Source: Ixodes scapularis (lineage: Eukaryota; Arthropoda; Arachnida; Ixodida; Ixodidae). From it: a stretch of DNA of 64,000 bases. The stretch is from assembly GCF_016920785.2 (NCBI RefSeq), contig NW_024609836.1:8116406-8180405 (forward strand), in the 5' to 3' direction. Of this stretch, positions 20,290 to 31,805 are shown piece after piece. Position numbers and translations under genes: made by a program. Position 1 is the first letter of the stretch; each line of letters starts with the position of its first letter. The notes under the pieces were generated by a model that was not told the origin of the DNA, ran no database searches, and saw only the letters and a list, made by a program, of their open reading frames with translations.

Positions 20290-21925
20290 GCAAACTAAAC
20301 AGATCATCGTAGATAATACGGTAGCCACGGAATGTAAAGATATTGCAAACAGGTTTAATGTATTCTTTCAATCGGTTTTTACGAAGGAAGACGGACAAAG
20401 CAAGGACCCAATTTTTACCAGCGCGATGCCACCGCAGATGACTGAGCTAATAGTAACGCAGGGTGGAATTTTTGATAGATTATTGCACCTTGATCCCGAA
20501 AAGGACTCAACGAACAAATAACATCCCTGAAGAATTTTTCAGATGATAGGGTGAATGGTTGTCACTCTACCTAGGAACAATTTTTAGGAAGTCTCTAGAA
20601 ACAAGTAGTCTTCCTTCTGGTTGGTTAAGGGCTAAAGTGTTGCCGATATTTAAAAGGGGCAAGCTGCAAAGGGAAGGAGCATATAGTTGAAAAACATAAA
20701 ATTAAATTCCTGGACAGCAACATTTTCCTTTATTCAAAACAACATGGTTTAGGGCAGGTTTGTCAACAACAAACCAACTTGTAGAAACTTTTCACAATCT
20801 TGCGTTTGCAATGAATTCGAGGCAACAAATTGATGTCGTAAGCATAGATTTTTCAAAAGCATTTGATCGCGTCCCGCATAAAAACTTACTAGAAAAACTT
20901 AAGATGTTTGCATTAAACGAAATTATTATACGTTGGATTGAGGCTTGATTGAGGCTTATTTAAGGCATAGATCGCAGACCGTTGCAGTTCGATGAGCTCT
21001 TTCAGACTGATTATCGGTAACTTCAGGGTTACCACAAGGATCAGTATTGGGACCATTCTTGTTTCTTTTATATATTAATGATATCCTCAGTGCTAATTAA
21101 ACCGCCAGTACAAATAAATTTGTTTGCGGATGATTGTTTGGTTTATTTGCCAATTAACACATCCGAAAACCAGACAACAATGAATGACATTGGACTATAT
21201 TGAGCAAAGGTGCTTCCAATGGCAAACGGAAATTAACTTTAAAACGTCATTATATACCCACGTCCCTAATAAAAAGAAGGTATCGCTATTTCAGTATCAC
21301 ATTGGGAATGTAGAACTCTCAAGAACAGAAACTTTCAAGTACCTAGGGGTACAAATAAGTCCAAACTTAAAATGGCAGCCACATATTGTAATTATCTGCA
21401 CAGCAGCGTAGAGGGAATTATGCATGCTTATGCATAAACTTAAAAAAAAAAAAAGCAATAAGGAAATAAGACTTACAGCATACAACACTCTAATACGACC
21501 TACTCTAGAATACGCTTCGGTCGTATGGTACCCCCGCAACCAAAACCGTCATAAACAGGCTCGAGAGAATACAGAAGAAGGCAGCACGTTTTATAACTTC
21601 AAATTAAAGATTAACGTCCTCTGTCACAGAAATGTTGAATGTTTGTGGACTTGAATCCCTAGCGGTTAGGAGCAAAATTGCACGGTTAAAGCTTTTGTTT
21701 CTGATTTATCATGGCCAAGTAAAGATCATAGATCAACCGCGACATTTATCTTAGGAACATCACCAACGAATTAGCTAGACTAAATCATTATAAAGCATTG
21801 CAGTCATATATGGCCAGAATTGATGGTTTCAAGTATTAATTTTTTTAAATAGGATTAACGATTGGAATAAGGTTCCTGGGCATATTGTAAATCACAGCGA
21901 TATTTCAATGTTTGAGGATGCTGTT
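20290..21925 (+). pseudogene. CR1/Jockey-like LINE reverse transcriptase, decayed
   Basis: 5'-truncated non-LTR element. In order: a linker (about 20300-20500), QQIDVVSIDFSKAFDRVPHK (RT motif A, near 20825-20885), QINLFADDCLVYLP (catalytic FADD box, near 21115-21150), ETFKYLGVQISPNLKWQPHI, and the C-terminal thumb region (about 21440-21925: IRKxDLxxxxLxR, then INDWNKVPGHIV). Numerous stops and frameshifts, including in an A-run near 21440. The endonuclease is not present. The 3' part runs into a G/C-rich MITE remnant. Confidence 0.8.
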
Positions 21926-22052
21926 AGCATGGGCGTACCAACCGGGGGGGGGGGGCAAAAGGGGCACTTGCCCCCCCAGTTCTCAGAGTGGGGGGGCAAG
22001 GCATGCGTTTTGCCCCCCCCCCCCCCCCCCCCCCCTGAAACGGCCGCCACTG
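21926..22052. mobile_element. G/C-rich hAT-like MITE remnant
   Basis: Left side atgggcgtaccaaccgggggg, right side ending ggccgccactg, with two foldable G and C blocks between (G run 21944-21955, C run 22014-22035). The right end, read inversely as cagtggcggcc, resembles the CAGTGGCG ends of other copies here. No target duplication found, so it is probably degraded. Confidence 0.5.
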
Positions 22053-22360
22053 GGCAGAGCACACACAGGCCGGCGGCGCCCAAGGAATACCAAGGGCACT
22101 GCCCCCCGACCCGCGCGGGCATATTTTTAACGCGCAGGCGATACAAACCCTAGCAACGGTGCTCACGCACGCCGGATTGGCTGGTTCGTAAAGCCTTGCT
22201 CCACGAACAAGGCTACACGGTAACCCTACGGAATCCATCCGCGAGACATGGGCCGGACGGGCCGTCCAGACCAGGACGTAGGCCCTTACACAAAATAAAG
22301 TTTTGCTTCCTTGCTTGGAGATAGGCGCTGCCGCCGTCAACATAGGCAGCGGATGCAATG

Positions 22361-22475
22361 CGAGTTTCCGAAGAGGTAGCGTAACTTAGTGGTGAGATGT
22401 CTGCCTCATACGTGTCAGACCCGGGTTCTATTTATGGTGTGGGCCGGCTTACTTCTTTTTATTTTTTTTCTCGAA
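22361..22475 (+). repeat. tRNA-derived SINE-like element
   Basis: ggtagcgtaacttagtggtg (about 22374-22393) is an A-box-like D arm. An anticodon-like stem (tctgcc...gtcaga) and cagacccgggttctatt, a near B box, follow. A T-rich tail (tttttattttttttctc) closes it. The layout is the same as the element at 12862 with a different tRNA head. Confidence 0.55.
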
Positions 22476-22609
22476 CATTTTGTTTTGTCGAGGCATTTGG
22501 CGATATTTACATTTCTTTTTTACCATTAACACTAAAAAAACGAATGTTGTTGACGAAACATCGCTAAACTAAATCGTATCGACTCTATTTACGGAAGTGC
22601 ATGGGGGGC

Positions 22610-22765
22610 AGCGGGGCTTGGGTTGCCGACCGGACGCCGCAAAGCGGCGTGTACGGGGGGTGGGGGGGCTAGGTGGGTTAATAGATTTGTAATTAGCAGC
22701 CGCACACCGTCACCGCGAAGCGGCGTGAACGCAGGCGCGGGGGTGGGTTAACGCGCTTCGAGTGA
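22610..22765. repeat. GC-rich imperfect duplication
   Basis: Two segments share gccgc-aagcggcgtg and ggtgggttaa (first near 22626-22681, second near 22712-22752). Each contains a short gccgc...gcggc hairpin. Function unknown. Confidence 0.5.
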
Positions 22766-23004
22766 TACACGAGCAGCCCATCCGGCGTGAGCGTCGTTGT
22801 TAGGGGTTCTATCGCCTGCACCGTAAAAGGAGCAGTGTGTAGTGAGCAGTCTGTAGTGGGCAAGAATTCCTACATTGGAGAGAAGCGGGGACAAGCCCTT
22901 TCTTCAAATGCGTCAAGTCTCCTTGAGCTTCGGAATACAAAGAAACGCCACTATTCGGAGCTAATCCCACAGTTACTCGACCTCTCTTGCGTCGTGTCTG
23001 TTCG

Positions 23005-23025
23005 CCCCCCCCCCCCCCCCCCCCC
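23005..23025. repeat. Poly-C tract, 21 bp
   Basis: Run of 21 C. A shorter G run (ggggggg, about 23050) 25 bp away could fold back on it. Confidence 0.9.
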
Positions 23026-23424
23026 GCCTCGTAGCAGTGTTGTTGCAGTGGGGGGGCTCGTTAAAATTTTGGGGTTTTTTGGACTATCTAAATCACTTTC
23101 TTCCTTCCCATCCCCCCCTTTTCTACTCCGCATGCTTCCCCCTCTGCAAATATCAGCTGACCTTCCGACCTCTGTTCTCTGTTGATAGGCAAAACAACCA
23201 CTAAAATTAGAAAGTAATTTGTAATTTGAGTGGAAGTCACTCGGAAAAGTAGTTAAAGTAAACTACTGATTACTAGAATAGAAATGTAATTAAAAGTTAC
23301 TAAACTACCCAGAAAAGTAGTTAAACTACAGTAACTTGAGTAAAGTAGTTGAACTACGTACAAGTCTGGCCTGGCAAGCGCTCTGCGTAAGTGTTTTCAC
23401 TGATCTGCCTAGCCCCGCACACCA

Positions 23425-25110
23425 TCACATGGGCCAAGAAAGGTGTAGTTTTACTGCAGAGGAGAAATCAGCAGGGTCCAAGATGGTGACAATGGAGGAT
23501 GGGGGACTGTTCCAGTGGCTGATGGCTTGAGATAGGAATGACCAATTGAAAGCGTTCGTAGAGCCAGAAGTGTGTTTGATGGTGCAGACGTTGTTGAGGC
23601 GAGAAGATGTTCGGTCGAGGGGTAATAACAAAGTGGTTTTGAGGTCGGGAATGTGGTAGTAGATTTTGTGAATAAGGCACAGCTGAGAGACTTTCCTGCG
23701 ATGCTGCAAAGAGGACATGGTTAGTTCAGTTTTTAGCGCCGAGACACTGAAAGAAAAGTCATAAGTGGATAAAATGAAGCGAGCAGCTCTGTTCTGAACT
23801 GCCTCTACAGCGTATTGATGAGGTACAGTCGATGGGTATTCCAGATGGTTGAAGCATATTCTATTTTTGGTCTGACGTACGTGTTAAAGGTTAGCTTAGG
23901 GACAAAGGGTGGAGCGATTTTTTAAGTTACGTCTGCTTAGTCCAAGAGTTCCAGATGAATCGGCGGTAATGACTTCAATGTGGTTATTCCAGGGAAGGTC
24001 AGATGTTAGTCTTACACCAAGGTATTTATACACAGTAGCGGTCTCAATCAGATCGGAGTCCAAGAAGTAATTAAATGACAGTGTTTTTTTTCTTGGTGAA
24101 GTGGATTAGTTTGCGTTTATACTTGTTTGGTGACATAATCCACTCTTTGCACCAATTGTTAATTTTATCTAGATCTTCCTGAAGCTGGTTATTATTTTGC
24201 ACACAAGTTACTTTGTTATGGATGACGCAGTCGTCGGCGAAAAAGCGTTTTTTTGAAGAAATCCCAATGGGAATGTCATTAATAAATATTAAAAAGAGTA
24301 AGGGCCCAAGTACGAACCCCAGGGGAACACCAGGAGATACATTTATTAAGGAAGATTCATGATCATCATGGACGTGACCTGTACACGGGAAAAAAGAAAG
24401 TCACGAATCCATGCAAACGGTTATTGGTCGAGGCAAAAAGATGATAGCTTAGAAAGTAGGCGTTGATGGAGGACACGGCCGAACGCTTTGGAAAAAAAAA
24501 AAAAAAAACTGCGTCAGTTTGGACGTGACATTCAAGGTTAGTGTGCAAGTCATGGATGAAGTCGCAGAGTTGCGTTTCGCAGGAAAGTACCTTTTGAAAA
24601 CCGTGCTGCTGTTTAAAGAAAAGAAATGGGATGATAGGTGCCTCATGATATTGGAGTAGAGGATATGCTCAAGTAGTTTGCAAGAAATTGAAGTCAATGA
24701 ATTAGGGCTATAATTAGATGCGGAAGAGCGGCTGCCCTGTTTAAAGACTGAGAATTACCCTTCCCACCTTTTGGTCAGATGGAAGGCAGCTTTGAGATGA
24801 GGACTGAATGAAGATGAGTTTCAAATACTCACTAGAAATAACACGGGTGTTTCTTTTAAATTTTAGGGTTGATGTTATCGGTTCTAGCGGACGAAGTAAG
24901 TTTTAGTTTATCAATGTTTTAATACCAGCGGAGTTAACGTTAATAGGATGCATGCGCTCGTAAAGCTCTTCAGGGAGAGTGGGGACGAAGTCCAAGCACT
25001 CGTTAGTAAACACTGATGAAAAGTATTCGTTAAACACAGAACTATCATGCTCGACGTTGCACATCCGACATTCCTAACTCTCCCCATCTTCCTAAACGTC
25101 CGTGTGTGTC
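23425..25110 (-). pseudogene. CR1/Jockey-like LINE reverse transcriptase, minus strand
   Basis: Minus-strand translation gives a linker (FNEYFSSVFTNECLDFVPTL, about 25050-24990), LTSISCKLLEHILYSNIMRH, a motif A block broken by an A/T homopolymer at 24491-24508 (SKAFGRV), LGPLLFLIFINDIPIGISS, KRFFADDCVIHNKVTC (catalytic FADD, near 24240), IINNWCKEWIMSPNKYK, and KYLGVRLTSDLPWNNHI. The C-terminal thumb QAISHWNSPPSSIVT lies near 23500. There are several frameshifts and stops. No endonuclease domain, so it is 5'-truncated as is usual for LINE copies. Confidence 0.8.
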
Positions 25111-25117
25111 CTAACAC

Positions 25118-25689
25118 CAGAAACCGGAATTTTAAAGGTTAAAAACGGCACGTTGCGAATATGGAACGCGCACTTTCATGCAAAGCTGACGTCAAGTGAC
25201 TCAAATCGAAAAACATGCATATTTACAGTATTGTTATCTCTTCTGGTGAAGGCTAAGCAACGGTTGCATCCGTTTTCGCGCACGAAACGGTGACTCCCAG
25301 AGAAAGTAAGAACGCAGTGATTGTCTTTATTTTAACAATGTAAACACACTTGCAGGCGTGCGCTGATGAAGCCTCAAAATCAAAACTCTCGTAGTGTGAT
25401 TCGTGACTGCTCCGGCTACTACCAAACCTCGTTGTCACGCCACTTTCTGCAAGCAAACACTAAAATTGCCAGCAAACACACAAAAGCGACATCGATACAA
25501 TTATCTTGTAGAATATCACCTTATTTAATCATAACTGTTTCAATAGGCACTACAAGTTGTATGTATTTTACGAAGAAGAAGCAAAATTTTTTTCGTGAGA
25601 AAAAACAAAATATCAATGTTAAGTCTGGTAACGTTGTAATTTTGCCGAATCATTGCCACATCTTTAGAAAACTTCGACAAAAGTTGCGC
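25118..25689. other. Spacer, no gene recognised
   Basis: Open frames at 25102-25293 and 25366-25875 show no motif. Moderately AT-rich. Confidence 0.45.
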
Positions 25690-25772
25690 CGAATTTTCCG
25701 ATTAAGGGGGGGGGGGGGGGGGAAGAGGGTCGGGTTTGCCCCCCCACTCAAAAACAAGTTGGTACGCCACTG
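25690..25772. mobile_element. hAT-like MITE right end with poly-G (17 bp)
   Basis: G run 25706-25722, then gtttgcccccccactc, ending ggtacgccactg at 25772. Inverted, this reads cagtggcgtacc, the typical start of this MITE class. The left end could not be located, so the element is truncated or badly decayed. Confidence 0.5.
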
Positions 25773-25892
25773 GCTGTTAGACTTCTTTACTGCGTTTAAA
25801 ATGCAAGCCTATCGCCTCGGTGTTATTTCCTCTCGTTTTACTGCCTTTAAAGTTAAATATGTATATATCGCGTGATTCTTTCAATGCTGTAT

Positions 25893-26085
25893 TGCAGTTT
25901 CACGGTTCGCTAAAATATGACAAATTTCATGTACGGTTTCAGGGAACGGACCAGCTGCACCGCTCATGATTTCGAAACCGTGGGCTCAAAAACGACTCGC
26001 CAAAGCTCCATAAAGAATGCGCCACCGTACCACAAATCACGGTACGGCAGCTCAAGGGCAGGGCGGAAGGGAAGGGGTATATTAG
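25893..26085 (+). repeat. Dispersed repeat R, copy 1
   Basis: About 190 bp, roughly 85 percent similar by eye to 27427-27620 in the same orientation. Shared blocks include cggaccagctgcacc, aaaacgactcgccaaa, ccaccgtacc and caagggcagggcggaag. It ends in a TATA-like ggggtatatta. It may be a solo-LTR or MITE piece, not assigned. Confidence 0.7.
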
Positions 26086-26350
26086 TTCGAATGTACAGAG
26101 CGCGACACTGTTAGCGCGAACAAGCGATCGCCGGTTTTTGCTGTTTTTCTCTTTGAAACCAAGGGATGTCATCCAAGTTATTATTGCTACGGAAAGAGCT
26201 AATTTAGTTCTATATTGCAAGCGATAATATTTCGCGCTCGTTTAGACTATTTAAATGCCAAATGCGAAAATGCGCCGATGTCGCGTTCGCGCTAACAGTG
26301 TCGCGATGTGTACATGGCACGCGCTTTCGATTATTGTTGATTATTGTGGT

Positions 26351-26648
26351 CAGCGGCGTAGACTTTCCATTTTCCCGGGGAAGGGGGGGGGGGGGGGGGG
26401 GGGCTTTTCCTCGCAAGCGGAAAAGCACCCCCCTTCCCCTTTCCGGAAGCGCGCTGGGATTCTATTTCCCATGTATTTTGTCAATAAAGGCAACGTGTGC
26501 ATTATTTTGTTTACATATGCCACAACTAGAACCCCGTTACATGGCGTGTAAACAGCGGGGGGGGGGGGGGGGGGCAGAGCTCTCTCTTAATCTCATCAGG
26601 GGGGGCACGAGCCCCGATGGCCCCCCCTCCCCATAGTCTACGCCTATT
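26351..26648. mobile_element. 298-bp hAT-like MITE with two poly-G blocks
   Basis: The left end cagcggcgtagac and the right end gtctacgcc form imperfect inverted termini. attgtggt flanks both sides (26343-26350 and 26649-26656), an 8-bp target duplication. Inside are G runs at about 26385-26403 and 26557-26574, each followed by C-rich segments that can fold back. Confidence 0.75.
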
Positions 26649-26656
26649 ATTGTGGT

Positions 26657-26938
26657 GAGCATATTGTTATTGTTAAAGTGATTATCACTTTTTTTTTCTG
26701 TTTACGTGCATCTAATCCCCTTTTTCTTTTCATTTGTGCTATGGGCGCGTCTTGTATCAAATTTGGTAAATACGGTATTGTTCAAAGTTTTCATTGGAGG
26801 TATGAACTGTATAGTTTTTCTATATGTTGTTCCCCTCTGCCACGGCCCACGGGCCAGCAGCATGTATAAATAAATAAATAAATTCCGGCCGCAGGAGTCG
26901 TCACCGCAACACAGCCAGCACCGTTCGTGACTCGGGTA

Positions 26939-26969
<31 letters not shown>

Positions 26970-27426
26970 TAGCAGTCAGTTAATCGACTGACTTCCCCGA
27001 TCCAGCCGAGCAATAGGCTTAGTACAGCGAGAGGCGATTTGCCATCCTGTTAGTCTGCTTTATTTGAGAAGTTGAACCAAATCACTTCGAGGACAATGGT
27101 AAGCGATCGTGAATGCTCTAAACTCCGCATACTAGTAACCTTTTGCGATCTGCGGGCAGACTAGCTGCTGTGGCGACCGCGAGCAAACGAAATGATTTGG
27201 TTGACGGCACACAACATGAACGACCGTTCAAGTTCAAGAGGGCGGAGACACACCATATACCTTTACGGTCGTCCGGCAAATGTTACGTCGGCCGTCTTGT
27301 TTACATCAGTCGTACGCGGGAAACACGAGACGCCAAGGATTTACACGTTGCAGAATGGTTCACATGTTTCCTAGAAGATGGCGCCACCGGTCAAACACAA
27401 TCATCATCATCGTTTGCACGCTTTCT
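26657..27426. other. Spacer with (TA)n tract
   Basis: No gene recognised. A taaataaataaataaa run lies near 26867-26882 and an (AT)n tract at 26948-26970. The open frame at 27143-27502 overlaps repeat R and has no motif. Confidence 0.45.
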
Positions 27427-27620
27427 CCAGTTTCACGATTCGCTAAAATATGGCAACTTTCACGTACGGTTTCACAGAACGGACCAGCTGCACCGTTCGT
27501 GATTTCGAGACCGTGGGCTCGAAAAACGACTCGCCAAAACTCCCTACAGAATTAGCCACCGTACCGTAAGTCACGGTACGGTATCTCAAGGGCAGGGCGG
27601 AAGGAAAGGGGTATAATCGG
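27427..27620 (+). repeat. Dispersed repeat R, copy 2
   Basis: Same family as 25893-26085, 1.5 kb downstream and in direct orientation. Here the TATA-like stretch reads ggggtataatcgggagggcatataagg, which looks like a core promoter and hints at an LTR or promoter origin. Confidence 0.7.
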
Positions 27621-29386
27621 GAGGGCATATAAGGTCACTGTACCGTGAGGGAGGACTTTCCGGAACAAAGCAAAATTTTCACGGAGTGGCAGGGCCGGAT
27701 GAACCCCTCGCCTATTCATTTTCGTTATTTTTTTTTTTTTTTTTTCAATGAACGTAGGCATTTTTTTTTTATTTTAAACAGGCAATTTGCATTGAAATAA
27801 GACGAAAACATTTTCTAATTTTCCAGGTGTTATATCTCGCTCTACATCATAGACTTGTATTTCAAAACGTATCCGGATAACATTGGGTGTTTGTTTGTGA
27901 CGTGCAGACGCTAAAGTTGATGAAATGCTTACAGGACTCATGTCGTTTTCATCACCGCTGTCATTAAATATCAAACTATCGTCGAATTCTTAAAAAGTCA
28001 GAAAGGCCGAAGGACTTTTCGTAACATATGCCTGGGCATTAATCCCATTCAAAAAGAAAGTTTCGTATCTCTTTGTCGGCTAAAGCAGACCTCCGCGACA
28101 AATCCATGTTGTTTAAGCGTAAACGCTCACAACCGACTGCTTTGTTTTTATGTTAAATGGAGCTTTTTTTTCTCTCCCTCTTTGTCCAACAGCAAAACAA
28201 ACGAGTAAATTGCCCAAGGTAAATGGAGCAACGGGGATGGTTTTTCATCTGCCAGAGACCGCGCTAAATAGGCGCGACGCTGGGCGCCGCGGGCTGCCGA
28301 CCAAAAACTGTTTTCGCCTTCAGCGGCACGCCTGACGGCGCCGCCAAGCCAACAGGTCCTTGCGCGGTACACAGCTCGTCGCCGCAGAGGAGAGGAGTCA
28401 ATGGGAGGTGTCGTAGATAGTGAAGTTGCGATGCCATGGCAACGCGCAAGCCGGTTCTCCGCGCGTCTTTCACGTTCCGAAGGAACGTAGCGTTGTTTCG
28501 TTTCGTCTGCTATTCCTATTTCCCCCAATGCCATTCCCAACGGAGCGGTTCTTCGAAACTGTGCGACTGCTTCCCTTTTTATATGACTAGACGTAGCCAG
28601 ACTACCTGATAGGGGCGCTAAGAACAACCACTGGGAAATTACAGGAGAGGAATTCGGAATTACAAGCGAGTTTCTCCGTGGCACTTGTTGCATGCCGTCT
28701 GTGTTGTGACAGATGTCTTGTTGATTTGGTGACACCCTCGAAAGCAGCCTTCATCTCTGGCGCGCCGCCGGGGCAGCAAAGCACTAACCTTCCCTTCAGT
28801 GTTTCGGTAGAACCAACTCGGCCAGACACGAAAACCTGCGCCTCCTTCCCTTCAGAGCGCGGCGACGAAGCAAGATCAACGAGCAGGCTAAGATAATCAC
28901 ATTCACGCTGATCACCAGGTCATCATGGACTCCTACCATGCAGGCAGCGAGTGCGGTTTCGATGCTGATATATGCGAAAGATGAGAGCCGAAACGGAAGA
29001 ATCTAACGATGAGCAGACGACGAAAGAGTGGGAATTCCGACGGGAGGCGCGCGCGCGATCGCGAGAGCCAGTGTTATCACGTGACGCCCGCAAAACGGAC
29101 GCCAATGTGGACCCCTTGCGTTGGGACGCCGGACGGCGGCGCCGTTCACACTAGTGTGGTCAGGCCTCAAGGGGTGGCACGAGCGACGCTCGGTAATAGG
29201 AGGCAACGGTCAAGAGTTACGACGGCCTGGTAAATAAAATTAGAATGTAAACATTTTTTTGACAGAAATCTGTGAAAAATAAAAGTAGGGGAGGCCTTCT
29301 TTATTTTGTAACTCGCTCCAATTTTCACGATTTGTCGGAGTCGAGCGTTTTGTAGTGTCCTTTGTAGTGTTGGATACAGAAATTAA
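27621..29386. other. Spacer, no supported gene
   Basis: T runs lie near 27727-27746 and 27761-27770. A 195-codon minus-strand frame (28735-28148) is open but shows no domain, no splice signals I trust and low-complexity composition, so I do not call it. 29050-29110 is GC-rich. Confidence 0.4.
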
Positions 29387-30024
29387 AGGGATACTTCAAC
29401 GAAATTTGAAATATTCCCGTCGTGTTCAAAAATAGGTTGAATGTGATCCACAATATCCGTAAATGACTATCGCACATTTGTATCTTGAGCCTGGTGGCTG
29501 TATTTTTCGTTGTAAACGGCTCACTCTGGCAAGCGCTCGGAGAAGGCCCAGCGGAGACCACGTGACAACCAACGCAATCGTGACGCAGTTCGTCTCGGGA
29601 CGAGCAAAGCTACGGCGAGGCTGACGTCGAGAGGACGGCCTAGTCGTTCCAGCCACCGAAGCGGCTACTTTTGTACGAATTTTGAGTGACGGGTTAATCT
29701 TCTGTAATCTTGTAGGGGGACAATAGCGACTTCTGGGTCATACAAAAGGGATTCTCGGGAAGAGGGGAGTTCCTTCTTCCCCTCTTCTCTCGTGGTGGCC
29801 GGAGGCGAAACAATCTCCGTCACTAGCTGTCAAGGTTCCTAGACGGGCATTACAAACGAGGCGTCAGCGACATCCACCAGGTGCTCTTTGCTAATCGTTT
29901 AATTCATTTTAAAATTCCTTTTCGTGACTTTTTTCACAAGATATCGGTGTGTTTGATGTGATACTGCTCCTTTGAACACATACAGACCAAAAAATGAGCG
30001 CCGAAATTTCGTTGTAGTATTCCT
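29387..30024. mobile_element. 638-bp MITE with TTAA target duplication
   Basis: The ends agggatacttcaacgaaatt (29387) and, inverted, aggaatactacaacgaaatt (ending 30024) differ at three positions. TTAA flanks both sides (29383-29386 and 30025-30028), as for piggyBac-class elements. No transposase frame inside. A TA dinucleotide duplication with longer termini cannot be excluded. Confidence 0.8.
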
Positions 30025-30390
30025 TTAAGGGGCACTGACTAGGGTGCCTTAATGTGCGCTTCGCATAGGGTGATGCCAACTGCCTGTTTCCCTTTCCCAC
30101 ACCCTCGTCCACCGCCATTTTGTTCCTCTCATTGTTTCCCCGTGCGCCGGAAAGTGGCCTTTGTGTCCATCGGTAATCCCATCCGAGGGGGAAAATGCTA
30201 ACCCTCCCTCCGTGGGTTCCACAACGCTGCTCCGAACTTCTGAGATAAGGTGCTTGTTTCCGGGAGGGTTATAAGCCCCACGGATTATCGCCGAGGAACA
30301 AAATGGCTGCTGGTTTGTCGGCGAGTGGTATTACAAAGGATAGCATCACCCTAGCAAAGCGCACATGAAGGCTCCCTAGCACTGACACAT

Positions 30391-30620
30391 CAAAATCATA
30401 TATTTTTTCTTATTATCCGAAACGATTGAAAACGATGCCAGGGGCGGGAAATTACCCTCAAACTTCGAAACTTGGGAATTCAGTATTTCTGAAGTAAAAA
30501 AAAAAAAAATTCTAAATGCCGAATCCAAAGTTCTTGCGCGATTTGCACCGGTGCGTTGGCGTCAAATATTGCGGAGTCCTGAGAGTCCAGTTTCTTTCAG
30601 GACTCCGTGCTGTTGCCGCC
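30391..30620 (-). repeat. Dispersed repeat S, copy 1 (inverted relative to 50420-50656)
   Basis: The reverse complement of 30391-30497 closely matches 50566-50656 (cccaagtttcgaa, gttttcaatc). The similarity continues more weakly to about 30620. An A run (13 bp) at about 30497-30509 lies within it. Confidence 0.65.
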
Positions 30621-31350
30621 GCGACCCGATGCGACGAGGAAAGGAGCGGGAGCTAAGGGCGCCGGCGGACCGAGAAAAACCGGTTTTGTTCCGCGTGCCG
30701 CCTGCCCAGGCGGCATTTTTTCCGAGGGAAGATACAAATCCAGGAGGCGATATCACGCCGGACTCCGATTGGCCGTAGCGCGTTCGCAATTGCGTTAAAA
30801 AAGATGTTTTACGATTGCCGTTATTAAATGTTATAAAGATGTCGCCTACAAAGCTTCTAAATTTCATGATTTTTGACGTCACGAATAAAAACGAGGAGGC
30901 GAGAGAGGGAGAGAAGAACGCCAAAAATAAAAAGGCGCGCGCGCACGTTAGAATTTTTTTTTTTTTTTTTGGCGATGCGGTATTTTTTTTCTTTGTTTCT
31001 ATGATTACAATTTGCATCGTTTCAGACAATAAAAAAATACGACTCTTGGGGGCCAAATTTCGTATTCTTTCAGATAAATCAGGAAAACAAATGTGTTACA
31101 CGCTAGGCTGGTACAACTTTAAGAAAAGTTCGCTAATGGTACATTTATTTTGTAAAATATCCTCAATCAAAAGTTGTAAATAAAACCCATTTCTTCTATG
31201 GACGTTTTCTGTTTCCTGTCATTCTCAGTCACGTATCTGGTATGCGGGACGAAAAAATAACAAAACATTTCAACCTGCAATAGGCGACAAAGTACAGGCG
31301 AGGCAAAACAAGAATGTGTGACAATCACGCATTTTTCGTAAACACCTTCC
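30621..31350. other. Spacer, no gene recognised
   Basis: T runs at about 30955-30970. No motif-bearing frame. The target site caccttcc (31343-31350) begins the next element. Confidence 0.45.
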
Positions 31351-31521
31351 CAGGCACGTAGCCAGGATTTCGTTTCGGCGGGGGCCCGCCCGTGACAAAA
31401 TGCTGTATGAGGGGGAGGGGGGAGGGAGGTGGTCCAGCAAAATGAGATTTCGGTGGGGGGGGGGGGGGACGGACCTATGGGCTCCCCCCCCCCCCTCCCC
31501 CCCTTCCTGGCTACGTGCCTG
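31351..31521. mobile_element. 171-bp hAT MITE (family CAGGCACGTAGCCAGGA)
   Basis: A perfect 17-bp terminal inverted repeat caggcacgtagccagga (31351-31367, complement 31505-31521) is flanked by a perfect 8-bp duplication caccttcc (31343-31350, 31522-31529). The interior is a foldback of G-rich and C-rich blocks, with a run of 14 G near 31455-31469 and C runs near 31485-31503. This is the cleanest example of the poly-G hAT MITE class in the window. Confidence 0.95.
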
Positions 31522-31799
31522 CACCTTCCAGCGGTGTGGAGATCAAAACGATGTTTTACCGCATACCAGAAGTGACGACATTCAAGATGGCTGCGCCCTT
31601 GTGAAAAAGGTGTATAGATCAATATGAAGTTAAGCGACCTTATGACCGAAAGCACGTTGCTGTGGGCCTTGCAACTTCAGTTTAAACGAACGCAGAAGAG
31701 CAAGGAAAGTCATTCTGAATCTGTTCGTTCCAAGTTTTGTCTAATCAAATGCCAGAATGATCCACACGACCGCAGAGACATCGGGAGCGTACCTTATGT

Positions 31800-31805
31800 T
31801 TTATT
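31800..31805 (-). promoter_or_regulatory. Poly(A) signal AATAAA overlapping stop codon
   Basis: The minus strand reads CAATAAAAC, so the TAA stop of the BTB-BACK gene sits inside AATAAA. If used, the mRNA would have an extremely short 3' UTR. Confidence 0.45.

Noticed and set aside
22610..22765. GC-rich duplication as part of an rRNA or CpG-island promoter
   Set aside because: No rRNA similarity and no adjacent gene; called only as a repeat.
28148..28735. 195-codon minus-strand open frame
   Set aside because: No domain, compositionally odd, no codon or splice support; length alone is not evidence in a GC-rich patch.
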